This document shows, one piece after another, positions 11,201 to 18,447 of a stretch of DNA of 64,000 bases. The DNA is taken from positions 289,396 to 353,395 of the forward strand of contig NZ_WWGX01000030.1 in the NCBI RefSeq assembly GCF_009862265.1. Reading direction: 5' to 3'. This stretch comes from Streptomyces sp. SID8352 (lineage in GTDB: Bacteria > Actinomycetota > Actinomycetes > Streptomycetales > Streptomycetaceae). The first letter of the stretch is position 1. Each line of letters begins with the position of its first letter. The notes under the pieces were generated by a model. The model was given only the letters and a program-made list of their open reading frames with translations. It did not search any database and was not told the origin of the DNA. Both the position numbers and the translations under genes were made by a program.

Positions 11201-11729
11201 GGCCCCGGTTGTCCAGGTCCCGCTCGAAGCGGGCCACATGGCCCTGGTTGCCGTAGTAGCCGCAGCTCTCGTCGAAGACCTTGACGAACACCTTCAGCAG
11301 GGCGTCGCCCTGGTCCTTGGTGATCAGTGTGGCCTTCTGGTCGATGTTGAACAGCAGGCTCTTCGCCGGGACGCGGGCGGCCCGGTCCAGCAGGGCCGGG
11401 AGGAAGGAGCCCTGCGCCTTGGCCCGGAAGCTCTCCGAGACCCGCTCGCGCGGGAACTCCCGGCCGTCCACGTCGCCGAGCAGATGCGCGAGCATCTTCA
11501 GCAGGTGGGACTTTCCGGAGCCGAAGAAGCCCGAGATCCACACCCCGTTGGCGTTGGTGTAGTCCGTGTACGCCTCCAGCAGGAGTTCGAGCCCCTTGGC
11601 CGCCTCGTTGGTCAGGACGTACTCGTCCACCTCGGTGCCCAGGTGCGCGGTGTCATCGGCCTTGATGACGCCCTCGATCGGACGCTGGACGTCCTTGGCG
11701 AAGATCTCGTTCAGCTTCAATACGGTCAC
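8223..11729 (-). CDS. brxC: BREX BrxC, large P-loop ATPase
   Basis: This 1168-residue protein is the BrxC/PglY ATPase of BREX. It has a Walker A motif (GFFGSGKSHLLKML) around residues 62-75, preceded by the family start segment FAKDVQRPIEGVIKADD, and a long helical C-terminus. Start GTG 11729 overlaps the brxB stop as GTGA; the stop overlaps the pglX start by one base. Position between brxB and pglX identifies it as BrxC of a type 1 system rather than PglY of the type 2 Pgl system first studied in Streptomyces, because pglW and the other type 2 genes are absent. The frame is intact. Confidence 0.96.
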   Translation of the reverse strand: MTVLKLNEIFAKDVQRPIEGVIKADDTAHLGTEVDEYVLTNEAAKGLELLLEAYTDYTNANGVWISGFFGSGKSHLLKMLAHLLGDVDGREFPRERVSESFRAKAQGSFLPALLDRAARVPAKSLLFNIDQKATLITKDQGDALLKVFVKVFDESCGYYGNQGHVARFERDLDNRGQYGAFKEAYARIAGRDWTHGREEGVLEEANVARAYAEISGGGEGTPTDILTKYRKEYGVSIEDFAHEVAAWVDRQGEGFRLNFFVDEVGQFIGSSTHLMLNLQTIAESLNTKCRGRAWVFVTSQEDMDKVVGDRTRQQGNDFSKIQARFRTRVKLTSADVEEVIRKRLLEKNDAGRAALARIHAERHADFKTLFDFADGAKTYRNYTDEAHFTGTYPFVSYQFPLFQAAIEGLSDHNVFEGRNSSVGERSMLGVVQQVAKDVGDAQVGTLATFDRMFSGIRASLKSAAQRSIDVAERNLPDELAVRLLKALFLVKYVEGFQATPRNLTVLVHDRFGLDLPALSRQVQEALAVLEAQTYVQRNGTVYAYLSNEEQIIEEEIKNVDIDASEVSARLFRILSGEVIRTNRLRYARNGQDFTFGYRLDDQVHGKQHELSVHFITPEYPFGPEETRMHSAGKDELRVVLDPDERVLSDLRLLIKTEKYTKRKQTTSLSAVETQILNSRAAQNVDRERELADRVGQAVGRATLVINAAEVASASRDALTRVTDGFQDLVGRTYTQLGLLGGATYGEQQIAPFANPDAAGLFDDAALSRLAAPADEVLSYVVRRDRLGEQVTVKSVVAAFQTKPYGWDLASIEAVVAWLVGTSKLTVLVDGNTLKRTEVAPVLRNTQKHAHALLAPQKVFDERRVAAFRAFCGEFFDEASAPKDPLELARHGGERLRALLDELRARRDPAAYPFTERLAEPIALLEQVVDKPHEWYLTGFGLGDELLDAKDSVIDPVQSFLNGAQRVIYDEAAALLAANTTNLGYLPPGSDADVRRLLADPDAFRGNRMSRLKQAAQALGDLIDRTLTAGRAAVTAAVEARRSELLAGPSYAAAAEEARQRVTEEIDSVLLRLARETQIALVREAGNGFDEKTYPELLDRLAAARPADTGGGGADGAPPAPARRTVSVRTVSVPGAHGVLETAEDVERYLDALRGALLSTLDDGKRIAL

Positions 11730-12325
11730 GCCTCCTGCTCCAGGATGTTCTTGGCCCGGTAGTACTGGTCGTCCGTGAGCCGTCCGAAGAGCACCAGCGA
11801 CGAGCCCAGGGTGTCGGACTGCCGGTAGTGGCCCGGGAAGAACAGCAGCATCGGCCGGCCGGTCACGACGCTCTGCAGGTTGTTCAGGACGTTGTGCGAG
11901 CGGATGTACGGGAAGACCTCGCCGATGCCGGTGAGGAAGAGGACGTCGAAGTCGTCCCCGGCGAGCCGGCCCCGGACGGCCGGCGCGAGGTGGTCCTGGG
12001 GATCGAGCATCCCTTGGAGCAGCTCGCGGAAGTCGGCCTTGTCCTGCCCGGGTTCCAGGGCCAGCAGCCGGTCCCAGACCCCGCGCTCGGTGAGCAGCTC
12101 CACCGACAGGTCGTAGAGGTCGATCTCGCGGACCGTGATCCCCTTGTTGGCCAGCCGGTTCCTGACGCGCCTGCGGGCGCCCGCGACCGCGAGGGCGTCC
12201 TCGGGGTCGTAGGGGTAGAGGAAGAAGGGGACCTCGTTGCTCAGGCCCTCCATCCGCAGGAACCGCTCGCCGCTGAGCACCTGGAACAGGTGCTCCTCCT
12301 GCTCGGACAGTTCGGTCGGTGTCAC
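11726..12325 (-). CDS. brxB: BREX BrxB (DUF1788)
   Basis: This 199-residue protein matches the BrxB/DUF1788 family, a required small BREX component of unknown activity. Typical segments are EVPFFLYPYDPEDAL, GITVREIDLYDLSVELL and the C-terminal GRPMLLFFPGHYRQSDTLGS. I chose GTG 12325 because it overlaps the brxA stop as GTGA, the same coupling used at the brxB/brxC junction. The frame stays open further upstream inside brxA, but that part is only a shadow of brxA in another frame. No cofactor motif is visible. Confidence 0.93.
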   Translation of the reverse strand: MTPTELSEQEEHLFQVLSGERFLRMEGLSNEVPFFLYPYDPEDALAVAGARRRVRNRLANKGITVREIDLYDLSVELLTERGVWDRLLALEPGQDKADFRELLQGMLDPQDHLAPAVRGRLAGDDFDVLFLTGIGEVFPYIRSHNVLNNLQSVVTGRPMLLFFPGHYRQSDTLGSSLVLFGRLTDDQYYRAKNILEQEA

Positions 12326-12948
12326 CGCTGGGCCCTTCCGGTGGCGTCGTCGGGGGTCGGGAAGAACCGCAGGTCGCCCGGGGGCCGCGCGGACAGGGCG
12401 GCGGCGACGCGGCCCGACGGCACGGCCCGCAGGAGCCGCCCCTCCGCGAGCAGGCCGGCCTCGGCCAGCATCAGGAACAGGTTCGAGCGCAGCTTGCGCA
12501 GGGTCGCCCCGCTGACCTCGGCCAGCTCGGGGTGCCACAGCGTCCTGCCCCGCACGAAGGCGTCGAAGTCCTCGTGCCCGAGGGACGGCGTCAGCAGCAG
12601 GAACCGCTCGCGCACCACCTCCTCGGCGAACTCGCCGATCAGGGCGTAGCGGCGGCAGGCGGCGGCCCACAGCAGGTGCGCGCGCTCGGTCGCGGTGGCC
12701 CCGGTCAGCAACTCCAGCTCGCCGTCGGTGAGCACGGAGAGCCGCTGGGCGACCTCGCGGGCGGAGCGCCGGCCGGACGCGACGGTGCGGGCCTGGAGCA
12801 GGTTGTCCCGCTCGATCGCCGCGCGCGTGCGCGGCCAGTCGCGCTCGCGGAGGTACAGCGGGGCGGCGACCAGGGCCTCGCGCATGAGGAGGGCGCCGCT
12901 GGTGAACGAGAGCGCGTAGCGGGGCGCGGGGGCGGTCCCTTCCGCCAC
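12322..12948 (-). CDS. brxA: BREX BrxA (DUF1819)
   Basis: This 208-residue, largely helical protein is the first gene of the BREX operon and matches the BrxA/DUF1819 family, a NusB-like small protein that binds DNA in studied systems. The family opening YALSFTSGALLMREALVAA is clear. Start GTG 12948 is supported by AAGGAG seven bases upstream. The stop overlaps brxB (GTGA). No BrxR-type WYL/wHTH regulator gene lies upstream; the 650 bases before the att copy hold no recognisable gene, so the operon promoter should lie just 5' of 12948. Confidence 0.93.
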   Translation of the reverse strand: MAEGTAPAPRYALSFTSGALLMREALVAAPLYLRERDWPRTRAAIERDNLLQARTVASGRRSAREVAQRLSVLTDGELELLTGATATERAHLLWAAACRRYALIGEFAEEVVRERFLLLTPSLGHEDFDAFVRGRTLWHPELAEVSGATLRKLRSNLFLMLAEAGLLAEGRLLRAVPSGRVAAALSARPPGDLRFFPTPDDATGRAQR

Positions 12949-13604
12949 GGGGCGTCTCCTTCCGGGTCAGGTCGGTCATTCAGGATACGGCGGGCCGGAC
13001 CCGTCCCGGACGGTGGCCGTGCGGTCCCTCGCCTCCCCCCGGACGGGCACGCCCGCGCCCCTCCCCGGCGGCGGTCCGCCGCCGACGAGTGTAGGCCGAC
13101 CGGCCCACGGGGAGCGGGGGCGGAGGCCGCCCCGGGGTCCGGGTCCGGACCTCGCCGTCCGGGCATGGCGGGCGCCTCGGGAGGCCGCGGGTCCGCGGGC
13201 CGTCCGTCGGCCGGCGCCGTCGGCCGGGTGCGGGGGCCGGACCGCGGAGCCGGGGCGCGGGCGGGCGGAGCGGCCCGGGAAGCGGGCGCGAGGGGCCCCG
13301 GCCGGGGCGCGGGCGTCGTGGGCCCGGGGCGCGGGTCTCCGGGCGGGCCGGGACGGGGACGGGCGGGGACGGCCCGGACAGGGGCGCCGCGGTGTCCGGG
13401 AGCGGTGCGTGGACGGGGCGCGAAGGGGGAGCCGGGCGGGGCGCGGCGGGCGTCGTGAACCCGGGGCGTGGGCGGGCCGTGGGCCGGGAGCGGGCGGGCC
13501 GTCCGCTCGGGGATGGCGCAATACCACTGATCGGCCGCCAGAGGAAGGGCCCTCCGCGAAGTTCTCGCGAAGGGCTCGGAACGGCCCATGGCCGACACGA
13601 CCGC
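12949..13604. other. G+C-rich gap between BREX and the att copy
   Basis: I see no convincing gene on either strand. The long open frames here are proline/arginine/glycine-rich shadows of extreme G+C content. The BREX promoter should lie at its left edge. Its right end carries a terminator-like hairpin (13549-13575). Confidence 0.7.
13549..13575 (-). terminator. hairpin beyond the displaced tRNA 3' end
   Basis: A 10-bp stem (CCCTCCGCGA / TCGCGAAGGG, one mismatch) with a 5-base loop. It lies next to the partial tRNA copy in the same relative position as the hairpin beside the intact tRNA gene, so it is probably the original tRNA-Arg terminator displaced by integration. Confidence 0.6.
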
Positions 13605-13645
13605 GCGCCCCCGGCAGGACTCGAACCTGCGGCCAAGTGCTTAGA
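13605..13645 (-). repeat. distal attachment site: 41-bp copy of the tRNA-Arg 3' part
   Basis: Bases 13605-13645 are identical to 25128-25168, the 3' part of the intact tRNA-Arg gene from the anticodon loop to just past the discriminator base. After one mismatch the match continues to 13651/25174. No 5' half of a tRNA follows, so this is not a functional tRNA but the displaced attB half left by site-specific integration. Confidence 0.92.
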
Positions 13646-14156
13646 GGGCACTGGGTGGGTGGGGGGAATGAGGTGGCGCTGGCCTGCGGGAACGTTCTCG
13701 GTTGATGGCTGGCGCCCGAAACTTCGAGCGTTCTCGGGACAGCTGGGCTGCCGCGGTCCCCGTAGCGTGCGGAGGTATGGGTGAGAAGGAGGCGGCACAC
13801 TGGCGTACGCGGACAGATTCGAGGCCTCAACGCCGAAAGGTGGTCGGGAGCCACGGGGGCGGGACGGCGTTGTCTGACTGGCTCTCCCCCGGGGCAGGAG
13901 GCGCGGGGAGAGGCCGCGTACTCGCCAGGTGGTCTGACGTACGTGACGAATCTCCCGGCCAGGGGCTCGTCCGCGCCTGGCGTGAGGTCCGATCGCTTGT
14001 CCGAGTTGCTGGCGCGCTTCTCCCGGCGGCTGCAGTGCACCGCCCCTGACTGTGCTCGATCCGTGAGCACAGCTGAGTTGATGAACTTCTCCTCCTAGCC
14101 AGGCGGGCCTGTCGCAATGATGATCGGATAGGGAGCCTGGGGGCGAGGAGTTGTTT
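13646..14156. other. gap inside the left end of the island
   Basis: No recognisable gene. Bases 13713-13739 resemble bases 24957-24983 near the other island end (shared CGCC, AAACTTCG and TCGGGA blocks), possibly remains of recombinase arm sites. The promoter of the kinase remnant should lie near its right edge. Confidence 0.5.
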
Positions 14157-15129
14157 GTGGTCAACCAGATGATCAACGACAGGTTCTTGCTGCTGCCAGC
14201 TGATACACGCAGGGGCGGCCTGTCCGAGGTCCGTAAGGCCATCGATACGCACCATCCTTCGGGCGCCGCTGCGGCAGTGAAGCTGCTCCTTCCGCGCGAG
14301 AACGACGAGATCATCGAACTGTTCCTGGAGCGGGAGACTGGCGCGCTGAAAGAGCTGCGGCACCCCCATATCGTCGAGATGCTCGACTCAGGCTGGGACT
14401 CTGGTCTGGGGCGGTACTACATCGTGCTGGAGTGGATCGATCGAAGTCTCAAAGAGGAGATGGAGAAGGGGCGCCCGATGCCTTGGGGCTCCTTCTTCGA
14501 AGGCATCGGTCGCCCGCTGGCCTCCGCGCTGGCCCACGCCCACGCTCTTGAGATCGAACACCGGGACCTCAAGCCCGACAACGTCCTACTCGCAGACGAC
14601 GGCACGGTCAAGCTTGCGGACTTCGGCATCGCGAAGATCCGGTCAAAGGTTGCACCGACGGACGAGACGGTTGCTGGCTTCCGCTCAAACCTCTATTCGC
14701 CGCCCGAACCAGGCGTTGACCCATGCCAGGCGGCACGTCCTAATCATTTCTCCCTGGATTAAGCGGGCTGTCATCACCACCGATTTCCTGGGAAAGCTTG
14801 AGGGGCGCCTCCGTAGCAGAGTCCCTGTGGGCATCGCTTATGGTTACAGCGAAAATGCCTCGGAGTCAGATGCCGACGCCGTCCGCAAGCTGCAGAATCT
14901 TGCCGACCGGTACCCGGACCACTTTCATTTCACTCGGCTTAAGAGTGCGCACGCCAAGGTGCTGCTCTTTGGCGATGTATGGATCACCACTAGCTTTAAC
15001 TGGCTGCCATTCCGGGGAGATCGAAATAGGACTTACCGTAGCGAGGAGGGAACCCTGGTCAGAGGTAGAAGCAGGGCAGATGACCAGCGCCAGCGCTACC
15101 TCGCGCAGATCGATGCGGAGCGAGCCTGA
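14157..15129 (+). pseudogene. kinase...PLD remnant of a Mokosh-type defence gene (middle deleted)
   Basis: The left part is a Ser/Thr protein kinase N-terminus: catalytic lysine in AAVKLLL, catalytic loop HRDLKPDNVLL, then LADFGIAKIR, ending abruptly after SNLYSPPEPGVD. The right part, in another frame, is the C-terminus of a phospholipase D-type nuclease: HVLIISPWIKRAV, then SAHAKVLLFGDVWITTSFNW (the H-x-K box). The break lies near 14700-14725. An STK domain with a PLD nuclease and an SF1 helicase between is the domain set of Mokosh antiphage systems; here the helicase is missing. GTG 14157 has GAGGAG six bases upstream. The kinase frame stops at 14762 and the PLD frame at 15129. A parent gene of other type cannot be excluded. 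Confidence 0.75.
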
Positions 15130-15179
15130 CAATAATCGGCCGAGCCGAATCTACACGTCGCTGGCTGAGAGGCAGGCTT

Positions 15180-16220
15180 TCAGTCAGCGACGCGCATCAC
15201 CGCTCCGCGAAACGTGTTGCGCAACGTTGTGAGGGGTTCGCGTTCGCGGGTGAAGTAGAGCTTGTTGGTGAGGAGGGCCGCCCAGCGTTGCTGCTTCGGG
15301 CTGATCCACATACCTGTGCCGGTGAAGCCGTAGTGGACCCAGACATCCTCACGCAGATCGGTGCCGGGTGCGGGGTGCCAGAAGAGTCCGCGGGAGGGGG
15401 TGAGCTCGCCGGTACGAATGCGGAGGGAGTCAGCGATCCAGGCCGGGCCGAAGGCGGCCTGCGTCGGGGCGAGCATGTGCTGGAGGAACCGGATGAGGTC
15501 GGGGAGGGTGGAGAAGGCGCCGGCGATGCCGCAGGTGCCGCCGAGGAGGCGGGCGGAGAAGTCGTGGGCGGTGCCCTTGAGATGGGTGCCGGTTTCCTCG
15601 TCGAGTTCGGTGGGGGCGCAGCGGGCGATCGTGTCCGCAGGCATGGGGCCGAAGCGGGTCTCGGTCATGCCGAGGGGTTCCCAGATGCGGCTGGCTGCCA
15701 GGACGTCGAGGGGCTGACCGGCGAGGTATTCGGCGAGGTAGCCGAGGATCAGGGCGGCTCGGTCGGTGTACTCGACGGCCTCGCTGGGGGCGCGGTGGAG
15801 GGTCTCGTGGAGGACGCCGTCGCGGATGTCCTGGGGGTCGGTGCCGTACAGGTTCTTGAGGTTGGCGCGGAGAGGCAGGCCGGCGGTGTGGGTCAGGAGC
15901 TCGTGGGTCGTGACCTGGCCGAGTGGGTGGCCGGTGGCCTCGGCCCAGAAGGTGCCGAGCGGGGTGTGGAGCTGGAGCTTGCCCTTTTCGACGAGGGTGC
16001 CGATGACGGCCCACACAGCGACGATCTTGGTGAGGCTGGCGATGTCGAAGACGGTGTCGAGCCGCATCGGCTCGCGGGGACGAGTCGGGTCGAGGAGGCC
16101 GACCGCCCCGCTCGCCGTCGTACCGGAGGCGTTGCCGACGGCCCAGACTGCTCCCGGGTAAACCCGGTCGCGGACGCCGTCCTGGACGAGCTGCTCAATG
16201 CGCGGAATGTCGAGCGTCAT
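15180..16220 (-). CDS. beta-lactamase-fold serine hydrolase
   Basis: This 346-residue protein belongs to the beta-lactamase/DD-peptidase (class C, PF00144) superfamily. The nucleophile motif is SLTK in DIASLTKIVAVW, the second motif is YTD (for YxN), and the third is HYGFTGTG. No signal peptide is seen, so it is probably cytoplasmic, which fits an esterase or amidase better than a wall enzyme. ATG 16220 is preferred because homology begins there; a GTG at 16268 has no ribosome-binding site. It is the last gene of the seven-gene operon, 54 nt after the glycosyltransferase, the only non-overlapping junction apart from the anomalous first one. Substrate unknown. Confidence 0.85.
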   Translation of the reverse strand: MTLDIPRIEQLVQDGVRDRVYPGAVWAVGNASGTTASGAVGLLDPTRPREPMRLDTVFDIASLTKIVAVWAVIGTLVEKGKLQLHTPLGTFWAEATGHPLGQVTTHELLTHTAGLPLRANLKNLYGTDPQDIRDGVLHETLHRAPSEAVEYTDRAALILGYLAEYLAGQPLDVLAASRIWEPLGMTETRFGPMPADTIARCAPTELDEETGTHLKGTAHDFSARLLGGTCGIAGAFSTLPDLIRFLQHMLAPTQAAFGPAWIADSLRIRTGELTPSRGLFWHPAPGTDLREDVWVHYGFTGTGMWISPKQQRWAALLTNKLYFTREREPLTTLRNTFRGAVMRVAD

Positions 16221-16274
16221 GGTGTTCCGATCGTAGTGAGATGCCCGGCCCTGGTGGGGGTGCGCCACGGGTGA

Positions 16275-17378
16275 TCAGGCGAGCCGCCTGCCGACCTCGG
16301 CGAGGGCTTCGGCGGTGGCGCTCAGGGGAAAACGGGCCGCGTTGGTGGTGCCGACCGCGCGGAGGGCCGGCAGGAGGCCGGGGCTGGTACGGAGGCGGTC
16401 GAGTTCGCGGGCGACGGCGTGCGGGTCGGCGAAGTCGGTCGCGAGGCCGGTGCCGCCCAGCGCCTCGGTGAGGCCGGGTACGGGTTGGTGGAGAACGGGG
16501 AGCCCGCATGCCTGGGCTTCGAGCGCGACGAGGCCCATGGCCTCCAGCGTCGTGGAAGGCATCACCAGGACGTCGTGGTCGGCGAAGGTCCTCCAGAGCT
16601 GTGGCCGGCGTAGCCAGCCGAGGTAGTGCACGTGTACTCCGCGCTGGTGGAGCCGGGGTCCCAGGGCGTGGAACTCGGCTAGGGGTGCGGCGATGGACAG
16701 TTCGGCGGACTGGGTGAGGGGGAGGGCCGTCAGCAGGGTGTCGAAGCCCTTCTCGGGGGTGAGGCGGCCGGCGTACAGGATCCGCAGGAGGCTGGAGGGC
16801 TGGTTCCGGCGCCGTGGGGGAGGGCTGGCGATGAGGTGGTCGGGGATGCCCCAGGGGATCTTCTCGATCTTGCGGCGTCGGGCGTCGGGGGCGAGGAGAA
16901 GCAGTCGGTCCGCCATTGCTCCTGTCGGCACCACTATCGTGTCGGCGGCCCAGGCTGCCTCGCGCAGAGTGGCCAACTGTTCGGGGTGCGTTTCGGCGAA
17001 GAGAAGGTCTGTCCCGTGGACCAGGGCGATCCGTGGGAGCTTCGGGAAGGCTCTGAGCAGGGCCGGTGTGGCGCCGAAGGCCAGGTGCTGCAGATGCAGG
17101 ACTCCGGCGTCGCCCGGATTCACCGCCTCGGCCAGGACTTGCTGGAGGGTGGCGACGTAGCGGCGGAAGGCGTACCCCGTCAGGCACTTTCCCGGCGCCT
17201 GCACCAGCTCCAGACCCGCCGGCATGGGCGGCCGCAGGCCCCTGCGCTCGGGCGCGAGCATGAAGGCGCGGGCGGACAGGAGGGGAGCGCGGCCGGTGTA
17301 CAGGTCGAGGAAGAGCTCGACGCTTCCGCCGGGGCTCGGGAACGGCAGGTCGAGGGCCGTGACGACGGTGGCGTTCAC
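16275..17378 (-). CDS. glycosyltransferase family 4 (GT-B)
   Basis: This 367-residue protein has the GT-B layout: an N-terminal acceptor domain starting with a glycine-rich turn (LPFPSPGGSVEL), the linker RILYAGRLTPEKGFDTLLTAL near residue 200, and the C-terminal donor-site E-x7-E motif (EAMGLVALE) followed by AQACGLPV. It probably transfers a sugar from a nucleotide donor to a small molecule or lipid; no membrane segment is seen. Start GTG 17378 overlaps the preceding gene's stop (GTGA). The link with a MurA-like enzyme and nucleotide-fold proteins suggests a modified sugar or nucleoside pathway, but donor and acceptor are unknown. Confidence 0.88.
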   Translation of the reverse strand: MNATVVTALDLPFPSPGGSVELFLDLYTGRAPLLSARAFMLAPERRGLRPPMPAGLELVQAPGKCLTGYAFRRYVATLQQVLAEAVNPGDAGVLHLQHLAFGATPALLRAFPKLPRIALVHGTDLLFAETHPEQLATLREAAWAADTIVVPTGAMADRLLLLAPDARRRKIEKIPWGIPDHLIASPPPRRRNQPSSLLRILYAGRLTPEKGFDTLLTALPLTQSAELSIAAPLAEFHALGPRLHQRGVHVHYLGWLRRPQLWRTFADHDVLVMPSTTLEAMGLVALEAQACGLPVLHQPVPGLTEALGGTGLATDFADPHAVARELDRLRTSPGLLPALRAVGTTNAARFPLSATAEALAEVGRRLA

Positions 17379-17911
17379 GCGGGGCCTCCCGGGTTCTCCT
17401 CGTACAGGCGGGACGTTTCGATACCCTGGCTGGCCCGGTACTTCAGGCCGTGATTCTGGTAGCTGGCCGTGGCACCGAGGGCTTGGAGGAAGACCAACTT
17501 GCCGAACTTCATGCGCGGGTAGACCCGGACCGGCCTGCTCGCCCGGATCTCCAGGGTCCAGCGGATGGCGTGGCCCTGGTGCCCGAGAGGAGCGGACACG
17601 TGGACCCAGATGCCGAGCGCGCCGATCGTCCTGTCGCCGTTGAGGAACTGTGCGTACGTCTCCGAGCCGGTCCGTTCAAACGTCGTCCCCAGGTAGAGGA
17701 CCTCTGGCAGCAGCACGTACCCGGACTCGTGGATCGGCCCCTCCTGGAACTCGGTCGGCCTCGCCGCGTCCAGGGAGCCGTCGTGGAAGCGGAGGGTGTC
17801 GCCGAGACGCCAGTCGTAGGCGTTGGGGGAGATCCTCCGCGGCTCGTACGGTTCGATGGTGATCTCACCGGCGGCTCTGGCGGCGGCAATGGCGGGGCCG
17901 GTGAGGATCAT
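17375..17911 (-). CDS. dCTP deaminase/dUTPase-fold protein B (keeps Glu, lacks RSS..R)
   Basis: This 178-residue protein has the dCTP deaminase fold: opening MILTGPAIAAARAAGEI, RLGDTLRFHDG strand, core WTLEIRASRPVRVYPRMK, C-terminal LKYRASQG. The catalytic-type glutamate of the TLE motif is present. However, the normal RSSxxR segment, which supplies serine and arginine at the active site, is replaced by NGDRTIGALG. It overlaps its paralogue upstream (ATGA) and the glycosyltransferase downstream (GTGA). It could be inactive alone, have changed substrate, or share an active site with protein A across a subunit interface. Confidence 0.85.
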   Translation of the reverse strand: MILTGPAIAAARAAGEITIEPYEPRRISPNAYDWRLGDTLRFHDGSLDAARPTEFQEGPIHESGYVLLPEVLYLGTTFERTGSETYAQFLNGDRTIGALGIWVHVSAPLGHQGHAIRWTLEIRASRPVRVYPRMKFGKLVFLQALGATASYQNHGLKYRASQGIETSRLYEENPGGPA

Positions 17912-18447
17912 GAGGCCACTGCCCCGAGGGCGGCGAGGTCGCGCCAGTACGCGGAGGGCTGAGGGCCGGTGGACGACTGGTACTTGCCCGCGTAGAGGGC
18001 CACTGGGCCGACCGACACGAAGAACATGATCTGGCCGATCCGCATGCCCGGGTACACGCGCAGGGGCCGGATCGGGGAGAGCATGAGCGTCCACTGGCCG
18101 TGGAAGCCGATGTCCCCTATGGGAGCGGTGATCTCGACGAACAGGCCGAGGCGGCCGACCGAGGAGCGGCCGAAGAGCAGAGGGACGAAGGTGTCCGAGC
18201 CGACCTCCTCGATGGTGTGGCCGAGGTAGAGCTGGCCGGGCTGGAGCTCGAAGCCGTCCGGCCCGATCTCGATCGACTCGGTGGCGTTCGGCCGGTGGGC
18301 GTCCAGGGCCTGGGCGGTGTAGGTGAGCAGGGTCCCGCCGAGACGGACGTTGTAGCTGTTCGGGTTTACCTGAGTCGGCTCGAACGGGGAGATACGGATG
18401 CGGCCGTCGGCCGCGGCCTGGGTGATCTCGGGGCCGGTGAGGATCAT
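17908..18447 (-). CDS. dCTP deaminase/dUTPase-fold protein A (keeps RSS..R, lacks Glu)
   Basis: This 179-residue protein is a paralogue of the next gene, with the same opening MILTGPEITQAAADGRI. It keeps the active-site segment GRSSVGRLGL and the C-terminal GKYQSSTGPQPS typical of trimeric dCTP deaminases, but the catalytic glutamate position is methionine (WTLML instead of the usual TLEL/VLEF). It is therefore probably not an active deaminase by itself. ATG 18447 overlaps the metallophosphatase stop (ATGA) and its stop overlaps protein B (ATGA), giving equal, coupled expression of the two paralogues. Confidence 0.85.
   Translation of the reverse strand: MILTGPEITQAAADGRIRISPFEPTQVNPNSYNVRLGGTLLTYTAQALDAHRPNATESIEIGPDGFELQPGQLYLGHTIEEVGSDTFVPLLFGRSSVGRLGLFVEITAPIGDIGFHGQWTLMLSPIRPLRVYPGMRIGQIMFFVSVGPVALYAGKYQSSTGPQPSAYWRDLAALGAVAS

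Noticed and set aside
8223..11729. PglY of a type 2 Pgl system
   Set aside because: brxA, brxB and brxL flank the core and no pglW or type 2 brxD/brxHI-like genes are seen, so BrxC of type 1 fits better.
125..13458. Very long plus-strand open frames opposite the BREX genes (710, 995, 1139 and 942 codons)
   Set aside because: They are antisense shadows caused by high G+C; the minus-strand frames carry the family motifs, starts and overlaps, while these contain none.
13605..13690. A second tRNA gene
   Set aside because: Only the 3' part matches tRNA-Arg; the sequence after the anticodon loop cannot form D or acceptor stems.
14151..14156. TTG start for the kinase remnant
   Set aside because: It touches the ribosome-binding site; GTG 14157 has the normal six-base spacing.
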